This document shows positions 42,394 to 52,974 of a stretch of 64,000 nt of DNA, one piece after another. The DNA comes from Prorocentrum cordatum. Taxonomy: Eukaryota > Sar > Dinophyceae > Prorocentrales > Prorocentraceae. The stretch lies in assembly GCA_963575745.1 (NCBI GenBank), contig CAUYUJ010005002.1, forward strand, positions 648,479 to 712,478, given 5' to 3'. Position 1 is the first letter of the stretch. Each line of letters starts with the position of its first letter. The position numbers and the translations under genes are program-made. The notes beneath the pieces were generated by a model. It made no database searches and was not told where the DNA came from. It saw nothing but the letters and a program-made list of their open reading frames with translations.

Positions 42394-42960
42394 AAAGGAG
42401 GGAAGGGAGGAACAGTAGAAGGTTAATGATGAGGCGGAGGAGGTGGAGAAGGAGGAGGAGGAGGAGGAGGAGGAGAAAAAGGAGGGATGGGAGGAACAGT
42501 AGGAGGATAATGGTGAGGAGGAGGTGGAGGAGGAGGAGGAGGAGGAGGAAGACGAGGAGGAGGAGGAGGAGGAGCAGCAGGAAGAGGCGGATGATGATGA
42601 TGATGATGCTGATGATGCTGATGACGGTAATGGTGATGACGATGAAAATGATGTTGCTGATGATGATGGGGATGAGGATGATGATGATGATGACGATGAT
42701 AAAGAGGATGATGTTGATGATGATGATGACGATGATGATGGTGGTGGTGTTGGTGGCGGTGATGATGATGATGCTGATGATGAGGAGGAGGAGGAGGAAT
42801 AGGATGAGGAGGAACACGAGGAGGATCAATAATCACATGAGTACGAAGAAGACGAATGATTATTCGAATGGGAAGAAGAAGAGGAGCAGGAGGAGAATGA
42901 GGAGGAGGTGGAGGAGGAGAATGAGGAGGAGGAGGAACATTAACAGGATGAGGAATTGCT
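42394..42960. repeat. GGA/GAT microsatellite, right of LINE C
   Basis: Continues the tract interrupted by LINE C: GGA, then GAT at 42590-42800, then GGA to 42945. Frames are poly-Met/Asp/Arg artefacts. Confidence 0.85.
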
Positions 42961-43550
42961 GTCGCAGCTCGCCCTCCTCTCATGGACGTCGGCTCAGGCG
43001 AGCGGGCCGCGCAGCCCCCGCCGGGGGAACTCCCAGCACCCGACTGAGGGTGGGGCGCCCACGTGCGTCCCGCGCGAGGCAGGCCAGGGCTCCGAGTTGC
43101 CCCACGGGGGGGCTCACAGGATCAGACGAACAGAATGCCCCAAGAGCTCGATTCGATTCGATGCCAGGGGCCCCGTGCTGAGAGGCCACCTCGTACGCCC
43201 TCTGACCCACCTCTCTGCCCCGCTCTCCACAGCCGCTGGCTCCAGCGTGTCTGGCGTGGCGTCGACGCTACGCACACCGTGCCTCGATGGCGAGACCTTG
43301 TCTCGCGGCGTCCTTCCCGTCAGGGAGAAAGTACAGGGGACATGATGGCGAGTGATCAAGTCGATGATCCGAGCGTGTGTTTGCCCCGTTCGGTTACACC
43401 GATAACGCGCAGCTTGTGTCGGCCCTCGTTGCGCCGCCTACGTCGTGTTGAAGGGCCTCGGTGAACAAGCACACGTTGGCGCTGACACACCTTCTGAGGA
43501 TCATCGATCAAGTCGAGGCCGATCTTGGCCGGGGACAAACAATGACAGAA
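42961..43550. other. No gene recognised
   Basis: Mixed-composition sequence with short frames on both strands and no motif. Confidence 0.4.
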
Positions 43551-43555
43551 GCGCA

Positions 43556-43685
43556 AAAACTCTGAGGTCCGCGCGGATTTCTCGGATCGGCGCTAGACCC
43601 TCCAAGGCGCGCAGAACGCGCCATGGGCGGCGCCGGAGGGGGCCCCAGCGCCGATCCGAGGAATCCGCGAGGGCCTCCGAGTTTT
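43556..43685. mobile_element. Palindromic MITE, copy 1 (39-bp inverted ends)
   Basis: Left arm AAAACTCTGAGGTCCGCGCG to CGGCGCT (43556-43594) pairs with 43647-43685 with about five mismatches; a 52-base centre separates them. No transposase. No obvious target duplication. Confidence 0.7.
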
Positions 43686-43927
43686 AGGATTCATGTCATT
43701 CTTCTGGTCCTGGTCCATGCCAGCCGTCGCCAATTGGTGGGGATGATCCACAAATCGACGTTGACCAAGATGGACGGTGACAGAGATCGACCCGACATTT
43801 CCACGTTCAGTCTTGGTCACGGTCCCCGCTTTCTTCCCCTCTTCCGGCACGGGCGGCTCCCCATCGATCTTCCAGGGTTCGGCCATGCACGTGCTCGGCG
43901 TCCTCGAGCGCTGGGGAACAACATACT

Positions 43928-44073
43928 ACATCAACATAATTACATGTTCGGAGGTCCGCGCGGATTTCTCGGATCGGCGCTGGAGTCCCCTGGCGTGTTC
44001 CGCGCGCCATGGTCGTGGGCCACAGTGCGGATCCCAAAAATCCGCGCAGACCTCCAGAGGCTGATGTTGATGT
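43928..44073. mobile_element. Palindromic MITE, copy 2
   Basis: Left inner arm GGAGGTCCGCGCGGATTTCT (from about 43950) is near-identical to copy 1. Right inner arm (44024-44057) has GGATCCCAAAAATCCGCGCA. Outer arms ACATCAACAT (43928-43937) and ATGTTGATGT (44064-44073) are exact complements. Confidence 0.65.
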
Positions 44074-44089
44074 CATTTGTTATTCCTCT

Positions 44090-44276
44090 AAAGCGGGTCG
44101 AGAACAGTCTGGAGATTGAGGACGACGTGCAGACCTTCAGCACCGCCTGCAAGGACGTGAAGTTTCTCACGCAGGTGCTTGGGAACACCACCAGCTTCTT
44201 CTTCTTCTTCTTCGGCGGCAGCGACGCAGACTGCGAGGTGAGAAGCATCACGCTCCTGCCCGAGCTCACCAGATGA
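44090..44276 (+). other. Possible terminal exon, unknown
   Basis: Frame reads VENSLEIEDDVQTFSTACKD, VKFLTQVLGNTTS, a Phe run from (TTC)n, then DADCEVRSITLLPELTR and a TGA. It looks coding but is short and unrecognised. Confidence 0.25.
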
Positions 44277-45109
44277 CGAAGCCTTCTATTTAAACCACGC
44301 GTAACATGGAGAGCGGCCACTAGATTCGCGCGTTCCCTTTCAAAGCCTTATCGAAGGAGATTGGCGGTCTCAAGAGGGTTTACTTTGGGGCCATAAACAA
44401 TGGTGGTTACGACCAGTCGACTTTGCCTCGTTGTGGGGAGAGCGATATCTCGGAATCGGTGTCATCGCCATCTCTGAGGGCCGCAGCACCGGCCGCGGTC
44501 ACCAGGATATTTCGCAGGTCTCACGACTTGATGGGGATCAGTTCACGCGCGATTGTGCGCGTGACTCCAGATGGCGTCACGCGCCCAATCGCGCGGCTCA
44601 GACCCGTGGCAGATCAACTGCGACGCGCCGCGCTTCCACTTCAGTGGCCAGCGCTCGGGCGCGCGCCCCTCCGCTCTGCGAGGAGCGCGCCGCCCGCCTC
44701 CGCCGGGGTACCCCCGGGGAGGACCATGCCTGGCAGGGCTGTCTGGGAGGACCACGTCTGGGAGCGTGGGGGGCGCGGGCTGCCGCGTGCCGCGGGAGGC
44801 CGACGCGACTGCCGCGCACCTCGGGGCGGGGCGAGGCGAGACGGCGGCGCTTGGCCTCCGGAGGGCCCCCCGTCGCCCCCCGGCTGGACGCAGCTCGGCA
44901 GGCTGGTGCGTCCGGGCCTCGGGAGGGCTCATGCGGGCACCGCAGTGCGGGGCCGGCGCCGTCTCGGCTCGCCCCGCGCGGGCCTCGCGCGCCAGTGTGG
45001 GAAGCGTCGGCCCCCTCGCTGCGCAGGGCCCCGGGAGCGGCGGTCGCAGCGTGGAAGTGCAGCGGGAGGGCGAGGGCGCGGGGGGGGGGGGCTGCGGGGG
45101 CGGAGGAGG
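44277..45109. other. GC-rich region, no gene recognised
   Basis: Long frames on both strands are driven by GC above the surroundings (44640-45110). No motif seen. Confidence 0.4.
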
Positions 45110-45439
45110 TCAAGAGGCGCAGCACAGGGACGCGACCAGTGCAGTTGCCTGCACGGTGTGGTCTCGCCGAGGCGAGCTCGGGCGCTTCTCGACGGGGAGT
45201 CCTTCATCGCGCTCTCTCGCCCGCTCCCCTGCGCCTGCATGCTGGCGCTCCTGGCACACACGGATGCTCGTACGCTGATATTTCGCATCGGTTTTCCTGC
45301 AGAGCTGCAGACTGCATATCTGGAGAAGGCTCGCTTCAAAGCGGTTGCCGTCTTGTGTGCTGCGCTTTTGGATCGGGCTCAACCCCCTCGACCTGTCTGA
45401 GTTGTCGTTCGATGCCCCGATCCTCCCCGTTTCCCGCCT

Positions 45440-45592
45440 CGTCCTCCTCCATTCCCTCCTCCTCCTCCTCCTCCTCCTCCCTCCTCCTCCTCGTCCTCCT
45501 CCTCCTCCTCCTCCTCCTCCTCCTCCTCCCTCGTCCTCCTCCTCCTCCTCCTCCTCCTCCTCCTCCTCCTCCTCCTCCTCGTTGGAGTGCGG
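45440..45592. repeat. TCC microsatellite replacing LINE D RT motif C
   Basis: About 150 bp of (TCC)n/(CTC)n. On the minus strand it encodes poly-Glu or poly-Gly. It sits exactly where YADD should follow motif B. The sequence beyond (45110-45440) is not recognisable RT. Confidence 0.8.
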
Positions 45593-45594
45593 GT

Positions 45595-46123
45595 CGTTGC
45601 CGAGATTCGCCGTCTCCATGGCATGCGCGAGGTGGCGGATGATCGGGTCCATCGCGATCGCCCATGCAGATCCGCTCGCTGGGCAGCCCTGGGCGACTCC
45701 AGATTCAATCGCGAAAATGGTGTGGCGCACGCCGTCAACCTTAACCGAGGTGGGTGCGTAGTACGTGGCCTCGAAGAGATTCATGTAGCCGTCTGGCAGG
45801 CCGAAACGGTGCAGCGCCTTGGAGAGCCACGTTCTGCCAAGCGACGGGAAGGCCGCCGCGAAGTCGAAGCTGATGAAGATGGGTTGGATCTCCGCAGCAT
45901 TCTCGCAGAGGCCGACCCGGCGCATCTCGGCGTCAAGGCGCACGATGTGTTGGGTGAAGTTCTTGCCCATGACGAAGCCCTGCTGGGCCGTGTGCGTGCG
46001 CTCGGTGACGTACTGCTTGATCATGTTGTTGGCAGCTCTTGCGATGGCTTTGATGTCGGCGTTCTTCACCGAGAGCGGACGTGTGTCTTCAGGAACTCGG
46101 TCTGTGGTGTTCTCGCTTAAGAG
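45595..46123 (-). pseudogene. LINE D reverse transcriptase, motifs A and B
   Basis: Continues past the MITE as LLSENTTDRVPEDTRPLSVK and ADIKAIARAANNMIKQYV, QQGFVMGKNFTQHIVRLDA, IFISFDFAAAFPSLGRTWL (motif A), then FAIESGVAQGCPASGSAWAI (motif B, about 45680-45720) and MDPIIRHLAHAMETANLG. It runs into a Glu-coding GGA tract before motif C. Confidence 0.8.
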
Positions 46124-46278
46124 CTGGGGGCAACATGCGAACCCTACCCTTACCCCCCACGATTTCTGAGGGGTAAGGTGGGGTTCACTTCGCTCTGGAG
46201 CTCCCGAACAAAGTGAACCCCACCCTCCCCCTCAGAAATCGTGGGGGGTAGGGGTAGGGTTCACATGTGGCCCCCTAC
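46124..46278. mobile_element. 155-bp palindromic MITE inside LINE D RT
   Basis: Arms of about 65 bp (46126-46190 and 46211-46275) around a 20-base centre: GGGGGCAACATGCGAACCCT pairs with GGGTTCACATGTGGCCCCC. AAGAG flanks both sides (46119-46123, 46279-46283), a likely 5-bp target duplication. Removing the element and one AAGAG rejoins FLPKG to the RT continuation apart from one base. No coding capacity, so it is non-autonomous. Confidence 0.8.
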
Positions 46279-46283
46279 AAGAG

Positions 46284-47380
46284 GTCGTCGCCCTTTCGGC
46301 AGGAAGGCGAAGTCCAAGCCGTTCAAGTCACGCAGGATCGAGTTGCCCGAGCAGAGGTAGCTGGCCAGGTCCCCATGGATGTCCAGGGAGTGGCCGTGGG
46401 CTGTCCAGGCGCTGCACGGCAAGCCGTCGGGCCCAGAAGCAGATGGCGACGCACTCTTCGGGAAGGCCAGCAGCTGGCGCTTGGAGGGCGGCGTGACGTC
46501 CAGCGTGCTGCCCTGCGGCACGTGCTCGTCGATGCGCGCGTGCACGGCGTTGGTGTCGACCGTCTTGTGGGCGAAGACGGGGCGCCAGCGGGTGCGCAGG
46601 GCGTCGACCACTGCGCCGCTCTCTCCGGTGGTGGCAGCGGGGCCTTCGAGGCCTGTGATTTTGATCCCTTGGAGGACAACTCGACGCTTCCACGTGGCCC
46701 AGAGGAGGGCCCGCTGGAGACCCGAGGGACCCGCTGAAGTTTCTCAGGAGGGCGGGCATGGGGATGGCTCCGCGGGAGCCTAGCTGCTTGCTGCGCCAGA
46801 GAGCGCTGGCGTGCCTCGAAGTCGCGGTGCAGGGCGGACGCGAGGCTCGCGAACTGGGTGTCGTCCGTGAGCTTGATGATCGTGGAACTGATGTCGTGGA
46901 AGCGCTTGCCCAGGTCCGTGGTGGCGTGAAGTCGCCGCGCAAGTTGGACATCTTGTCGCCAGATCGCACGCGAGATCGAGCGCATGGTGATGACCCTGCC
47001 GTCAAGGAAGCCAGGATTCGCGATGTCGCCAGAGGTGATGCGGACCCAGTCGTCCTGTACCATGCGGGCGGCCTCGGTCATGAAGCGCTTGTGCGAGCGC
47101 CAGCGGTTCTCGATGGAGTTGTGCTGCGTGGAGGCGGCGTCGATGAGCTTCTGGAGGTAGGTGGCGTAGTTCGGGTCGCAGAACACAGCTGGCGGTATAG
47201 CTTGTTCCGCAGGAGTCGTTCTCGGCTTGATGCCAATCGAGAAAGAGATGATGGCGTGGTCGCTGAGGCGCTTGTCCGACATGATGGCGGCGTCATGCAA
47301 GACGTGGACGGACATGGACAGCTCCTGCGTCGCGTGCGAGGGGAGGTTGATGAAGCCGCTGTCGATGGAGGAGGCGGTAT
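46284..47380 (-). pseudogene. LINE D endonuclease end, linker and RT entry
   Basis: On the minus strand: SIDSGFINLPSHATQELSMS, then DKRLSDHAIISFSIG (SDH intact, about 47240-47285), a helical linker (about 46700-47200) and, in another frame from about 46611, TPPSKRQLLAFPKSASPSAS, GPDGLPCSAW and LDFAFLPKG. FLPKG is directly followed by the MITE. A frameshift lies in 46600-46770, and the last two codons before the MITE are out of frame with the RT continuation by one base. Confidence 0.75.
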
Positions 47381-47394
47381 GGTCCGCCTAGTTG

Positions 47395-48660
47395 AAGCGC
47401 GTGGGCAGTTCTGCCTCCACCTCGAGCCTCCACTCCAACTACCTGGGCGCTTGTGCGGACGACATGGGCATCCTGTGCGGCTCCTTCGGCCTCGTGAGCA
47501 GAGTGACTGAGCCTTTTGACGCCGCAGCTCGCCTCGCTTTGCTGTCATTGAAGCCGCGCAAGTGTGTTGTAGTCCCTCTCTGGGCGCCTTTGCTTCCTTC
47601 CATCACAGCCCAAACCTAGGCCCTGCTTTCCGAGTTGCCGCCGTTGTGGCGCGGGTGTTTGATTGCGGGGCGTGCCAAATACTTCGGGATTTTGTTTCTG
47701 ATGTGCGGCCTCCTTGGCCGATCAATGGCACGCTCCTGGGCAGAAATGGTGGCCGCGCTCGAATTTGCTCCCGCTCGTGCAGTCTGGCAGCGACGCCACA
47801 GTCCGTTGATTCAACACCTCTGTGTTTTCTGTTTTAAACTATGTGGCCCAGTTCTTTCCTGTGCCTGCTTCCACCGCTCACCGCGAGCACTACGTTTTCC
47901 ACAAGATGCTCGGTCTGGCGCCCAATACTTTTTCGCAAGGTCGACCTCCTTGCGATGGCGGGCTGGGTGCCGCCGCCAGTCCCGCGCTCGCTGCAGGTGG
48001 TGTCGGTTGTCGCCGCTGCCCGTTCCGCGTCTCGCGCTTTGTCAGTCATGTGGGAGCCGAATTTCGACCAGCTCCGCGAAACCGCCTGGGACGAAAGCAC
48101 GGTTCACACCTTCCATCGCTGGACGGAAGCCTCGTGGTCTCCGAGCTTTTGGGTGCAGCCTCAGGCGATCGTACAGTTCTATGCCCAGCTCCGCGATGTC
48201 CGCGCTGCAGGAGAAGGAGGCTGCCTGCTCCGCGGAACCCCCGCGCCGTCCTCACTTCCAGTGTGCGTTTGCAGCTTCGCTTCGCCAGTCTGCATTTGCC
48301 TCGCCGTTTCTTGCCACCCCCGCGAAACGAATTATTTCGTGGGGGGCCAATATCGATCCCGATCGCCTCGCAGAGCGCTGGGCGTCGCTCTCCGCTGAGC
48401 TCCGCGCCGTCCGACCGAGTTGGCGCTGGGCGACCTTCAAACACTGGCCACAGGATGGACGACCTCCGCTCGCATGCACGTGCACGTGCTTGAACCGCGC
48501 CGTTGTCTGTTCGGCTGCCCTGGCCAGCCAGACTCATCCCCCCACTATCTCACCTGTCCTCGCCTCTTGGGCCTCCCTCTGGTTCCCTGACTTCCCTCCA
48601 CTCCTCAATACTCTAACGTACAGGAGTTTGGACCTCGCTGCTGCATATCCGTTTGTGCCG
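47395..48660 (+). mobile_element. LINE E, 5'-truncated RT end and C-terminal region
   Basis: Starts at RT motif C, NYLGACADDMGILCGS (about 47440; YADD reads CADD), then ALLSLKPRKCVVVPLWAP. Frame changes near 47620, 47830 and 47930 follow; the pieces AKYFGILFLMCGLLGRSMAR, VLNYVAQFFPVPASTAHREH, MWEPNFDQLRETAWDESTVH and IISWGANIDPDRLAERWASL are recognisably coding. A C-terminal knuckle CLFGCPGQPDSSPHYLTC (48504-48557, C-x3-C-x8-H-x3-C) ends it. Opposite orientation to LINE D, which it abuts. Decayed. Confidence 0.75.
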
Positions 48661-48977
48661 AGCGAGTAGTTGTCTTTGCGCGAAACCATTCGCCGTGACA
48701 CGCTGGCCTTTTCACATGTACGACCAACTGCGGACGGCATCGTCCCGCACGCCGAGCGCTATCGTTGCAACGCTGTCTGCCGCCCGTGCCCTGGTCACGC
48801 GCTAATTCGATTGCGGGTTGGGAAGGGGATGGACTTGGAGGGCAGAGGAACAGCTCAAAGGAGAAAACGCGTCTCGATAGGAACCGCCGTTTTTTGCCCC
48901 CCTGTTCTCGCTCGTCGCCTGTACCTCTGCTCGGTGGCGCGCATCGGAATTGACCCGCGTCCCCCAAAGTGCCCGCA

Positions 48978-49190
48978 CTCCTCCTCCTCCTCCTCCTCCT
49001 CCTCCTCCTCCTCCTCCTCCTCCTCCTCCCTCCTCCTCCTCCTCCTCCTCCTCCTTCCCCTCCTCTTCCTCCTCAACCTCCTCCCTCCTCCTCCTCCTCC
49101 TCCTCCTCCTCTTCCTCCTCTTCCTCCCACTCCTCCTCCTTCTCCCTGTCTTCCTCCTCCTCCTCCCCTTTCCTCCCCCTCCTCCTCCAT
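48978..49190. repeat. TCC microsatellite
   Basis: About 210 bp of TCC with scattered TTC and CCC. Confidence 0.9.
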
Positions 49191-49489
49191 TCATTTCGTG
49201 TCTCTCTCCACGTCCGCACACTCCCGCATTAATCCCCCACCCTCTTCTCTCAGATCCATCAGAGGGAGGTTCGCAGGAAGGAAAGGATGGGGTGTTTTAG
49301 CCCATGGGGGGGCGCCCACCCCAAGCGCACAGCGTCGGCACGCTTCGCCAGGGGGGGGAGGGGAGGAGAAAAATGCAATCCCCGGCAGAAGGGTTCAATC
49401 CCCAGCAGAGGGATTCAATCTCCGGAAACCAATATCAAGATTCTTATTTTTGAAGCTGAGAATGGCTGTGGTCCGCTTCCTCGGCCTGC

Positions 49490-49770
49490 CGAGAGGCATC
49501 TTTGGCCCTCCAGACGCGCTTCTTGGCCCTCCCAGCATGCTTCCGGGGCCTCCCGGCTGGCCTCTCTTGTTGGGCCTCCTGACAGGCCTGTTGGGCCTCC
49601 CGACAGGCTTCTCGGGCCCTTCCGACAAGCCGCTTGGGCCTCCCGACAGGCCTGCTGGGCCCTCCCGACAGGCCTTTGTTTGGGGCCTTCCGAAAGCTTT
49701 CTTGGGCTTCCGAAAGCCTTTTCGGCTAGGTTTGGGGCCCTTCCGGGGCCCTGGAGAGGCCCCAAGCCCT
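49490..49770. repeat. About 21-bp TTGGGCCTCCCGACAGGCC repeat
   Basis: At least eight imperfect copies of TGGGCCTCCCGACAGGC. Frames read Gly-Pro-Pro repeats. Texture like the other CTTGGG blocks. Confidence 0.65.
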
Positions 49771-49854
49771 GGCGCGCTTCCGGCTCGCTTTTTTGCGAAC
49801 AGCGCCGATGTCTAGAATGTATGCCCGCGCGCAAACATGTATCCGCCAGAGCGA

Positions 49855-50021
49855 GGTGGCAGGTCCATATTCATGCCAAGCAAGAAGTCATCATCACGCA
49901 GTCGACAACGATACGTACAATCGAGAAACCGGTTTTCACTTCACCTCCAGCCGAGAAAGAGGCCGCTCCCAGGCCGACAAGGAGGTCTCGACCACTGAAG
50001 CCTTCCTTGTTCTCCGGCTGA
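49855..50021 (+). other. Possible short exon
   Basis: Frame reads VHIHAKQEVIITQSTTIRTI then EKPVFTSPPAEKEAAPRP and closes at 50021. Composition looks coding; no family recognised. Confidence 0.25.
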
Positions 50022-50639
50022 TGCAGCATGTCTCTGGTCCAAGGAAGGTCGAAGAGAGCCTCTGGAGGAACCCAAGACGGAAGAGCGTACCAAGAGGGCC
50101 CCGAGGCGATTCAAGAAGGCTGCAGGACGGCTCCATGAGAGCCCGAGAATGTCTGCGGTGACCCCGAGAGGTTGCAAGAGAGTTTTAGTCACGACCCCGC
50201 GAAGGCCCACATTGCCCCAGAACGACCCCAAGGAGGACGTGCAAAGTTCGGGAGAAAGCTTCTTGACTAGTGTTGTGTTGCGCGCCGAGTGGAACACGCC
50301 ACCGCGCCGTCACACATTACCTCCTGGCTTCCCCTCCTCGTTGCGCCCTCTTCGTCCATTCGCGCGATGCGGAACACTCGCGCGCCTGCTGCCACGGAGA
50401 CCAATTCTGTGCCCGCTGGCACTCCAGCGTGGACGGCCTCCATTCTTGTGGGGTCGCTTACTGAGGGGGCCCCAGCAGCCCTCCAAGAAAAGCCTTAGGA
50501 AGTACCCATGAACCACAAACGAGACCCCAATAGATCCCACACGCCTCAGGAGTCTTGCAAGCGAGAATTTTGAAGTGTGGCCACAGGAGCCCCAAACCGC
50601 GCCCCTAGACTGGCGAAGACACCCCAGGGTCGCCCGAGC

Positions 50640-50880
50640 AACCACGAAAATACCTCCAGCTCCAGGCCACGCGACCTTCCCCAGGGCGCTTCACATGGGC
50701 CATGGGCCCCGCTTCGTCGAGGACACTCTGGGGGCGCTGGACGGATTCGGCTTCAACGCCCTCAAGCGGCTGGAGTCTCGCCCAGAGGACGCCCTGTTGC
50801 AAACAGTCGCAGCAAGCAGAGGTCCGGGGCTTGACCAATCCCCCACCCCCCCTTTCGCCCAACGTCGAAACGCCGACTGA
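50640..50880 (+). other. Possible short exon
   Basis: Frame reads HATFPRALHMGHGPRFVEDT, LGALDGFGFNALKRLESRP and EDALLQTVAASRGPG to a TGA at 50878. Acidic mixed composition suggests coding; not recognised. Confidence 0.25.
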
Positions 50881-50917
50881 AAAAGCGCTCGCTTCGCGCG
50901 GTGGCTCAAGGGGCAGT

Positions 50918-51075
50918 TTCGAGGCTCAAGGTTTGCTGGCGTTTTCGTCGGATCTCGGCTTTCCAGCCTCGGGGTGCCTTACAGCGGCTGCGCCTCGCCG
51001 AGGGCGTTCCCGGGGTGCTTGGATTGTCCCGAACGGCCGCCAGAGATCCGAGTTATGACCCGAGAACAGCCCGAC
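50918..51075 (+). repeat. Dispersed repeat family 2, copy 2
   Basis: Diverged match to 25085-25265 in the same orientation: TTTCGAGGCTC, GCGTTTTCGTCGG, CCAGCC, GCCTCGCCGAGGGCGTTCC, TGTCCCGAACGGCCGCCAG, GAGTTATG. Confidence 0.55.
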
Positions 51076-52960
51076 GTCGTCCCCTAACTCTTTCCTGACT
51101 CCGGATCCGCAGAATCATATCGTGAGTAGGGCAGATATTCTTGCTTATCAAGTTCCTTTGACGTCGATATCCGCCCTTCTTTTGCCGTCGCTGTTTCCGT
51201 TATATTTTGTGCGGAATTAGTTGGCCTATTATTTTCGGGCGGAAATTTCTGCTTCATTTGTTCGCAACGTTTGAGGTGTATTTCTGACGATACTTTTAGT
51301 CGGAAAGTGAAATCAAGTACGGCGGATCTGGAGTTAAGGTCTTGTTCCTCCTCTTTTTCTAATTTTTTTCTCTTTCTCTCTCTCTCTCGTTCTGCCACCA
51401 TCCCCTCTTCTGCTGCTGCTGCTGCTGCCGCTTCTCTTGCACCGCGCAGCTGAGTGTGCAGCTGACCTGTGAAGGTCGCGCCAGGAGCGCCGCCCGTAGT
51501 CATCCGTGGCGGGCCAGACATTTCACGATGCAGATCCCTGGATGATTTCGACCCTGTTCTCTTCCTGATCGTCGTCTTCTCCTGTCTCCTCCACGGCTCG
51601 TGTGAGACCTCCGTGGGAGTACCCCTGTCGAAGCCCCCTTCGGGCTGCGCACTCGCGAGCTTGGCGCTGTGATCCACGCAGCCCAGGTGACTCTTCTGTG
51701 CCGCTGTTCAGTTGTCCTCCTCCTCCTCCTCCTCCTCCTCCTCCTCCCTCTCCCGTCTCGCATGCAACGTGTGGCAACTCAATGTCATGCCAACTTGCGC
51801 CACTTTATTTCGTGCCACTTCCACACGCTGTGTGTTGCGCGTGCTCCTGGAGGCAAGGCCCATGGCCCGCGCGTGGTTCACGTCGTTGTGGTAGCTGGGA
51901 TGTCCGCGCCCCCACGACAGTGCAGCAAAAAAGCGCCGTCACGAAGCATGCTGTGCACACTGCGCTTCAGCTCTCCACCGAGGTCAAGCGCAGGCGCAAG
52001 AGTCGGCACAGCGGTGCAGAAGGTCGAGCGAGCCCGCCCGCGATGACTTCTTCAAAGACGCGATGCCATCCCGCGATTGCACAGGTGCAGGACGTGAGCT
52101 GGACGTCGAGCCGCTCCAGCCTGCCACCGGCGAATCCCCTGCTGCATCCTCTCAGCCGCCATCGGTGCTGCCCTTCTGTCCAGCATTGCCCCAAGAGAGG
52201 GAAGCCTGGTGCATGGTCATGACGTTATCGTGATCTGCGGGTCGGGATTCGAGGAGAGTGTTTTTGTTACCTTCTGGGCCATAACGCGCGTTATGCCCCC
52301 CTACCCTCTCCCCCCTACCCCACAAGTCCCACGACATGACGCTCTCCCCCTCAGTGCGTCCGAGGCACTGCCGCAGTGCGTCTGGCACCACAGTCTGGGG
52401 GGGCGTCGTTACGTCATGCCCCCGCCCCCTGTCCCCCCCCCTGCCCCCTCATAACGCCCAGTATGGCCGCGAATCAACAAGTGCGCTCGAGGGATGGTCT
52501 GATCACATGTCCACGCCGGCGAAGGCGAGTGGCCAGCGAAACAAAGGCTTCCGCTGCGTCGCGTTTGCAGATGCCCGCCAGTCTATGATGTTCCAGTGCA
52601 CAGCTGGTCGCTGCTAATCTTTTGATTGCGCCGATAAGCGCGGGCCGCTACCGCCCCCCCGTCCTCCCTAGATCTAACCAAGGCTGCTGATGTTGGCGAC
52701 TTTTTCAAATAAGTGACAAATCACCAGGGCCGCGCCCACTCCCCGTGGACACGTGCGTCGTTCATGTGGACAATGGTTCGTCTTGTTTTGTTTGTTGGGG
52801 GTCTTGGTGCAGAAACCAGATGTATCTGGGGTGCGGGATGCATGACCACGTAAGCATAACATGTTCTTGCCGGCCCCGCAGGGTGGCAGGCGGAATTGAC
52901 AATGCGCGAGTTGCTCAGCTGACTCGGGACAGTTGGTGCCGCCGCGCACCCCTGACTCAC
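51076..52960. other. No gene recognised; short CT, GCT and TCC runs
   Basis: CT at 51370-51395, GCT at 51410-51430, TCC at 51716-51748, C-rich 52290-52450 starting beside the palindrome CATAACGCGCGTTATG (about 52279-52294). No coding motif. Confidence 0.4.
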
Positions 52961-52974
52961 GCTCCACCGTGGCA

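Larger units (their letters stand above)
45110..47395 (-). mobile_element. LINE D, minus strand, truncated and interrupted
   Basis: Reading from 47395 down: the last part of the endonuclease, linker, RT entry, a palindromic MITE, RT motifs A and B, then a TCC/GGA microsatellite where motif C should be. The 5' part of the endonuclease is missing and LINE E begins at the same point on the other strand. Confidence 0.8.

Noticed and set aside
44423-45642. Overlapping 240-400-residue frames in GC-rich DNA
   Set aside because: Several frames on both strands are open at once and none shows motifs.
48670-49815. 381-residue frame through the TCC tract and CTTGG repeats
   Set aside because: Built of poly-Ser/Leu and Gly-Pro repeats from simple sequence; no domain.
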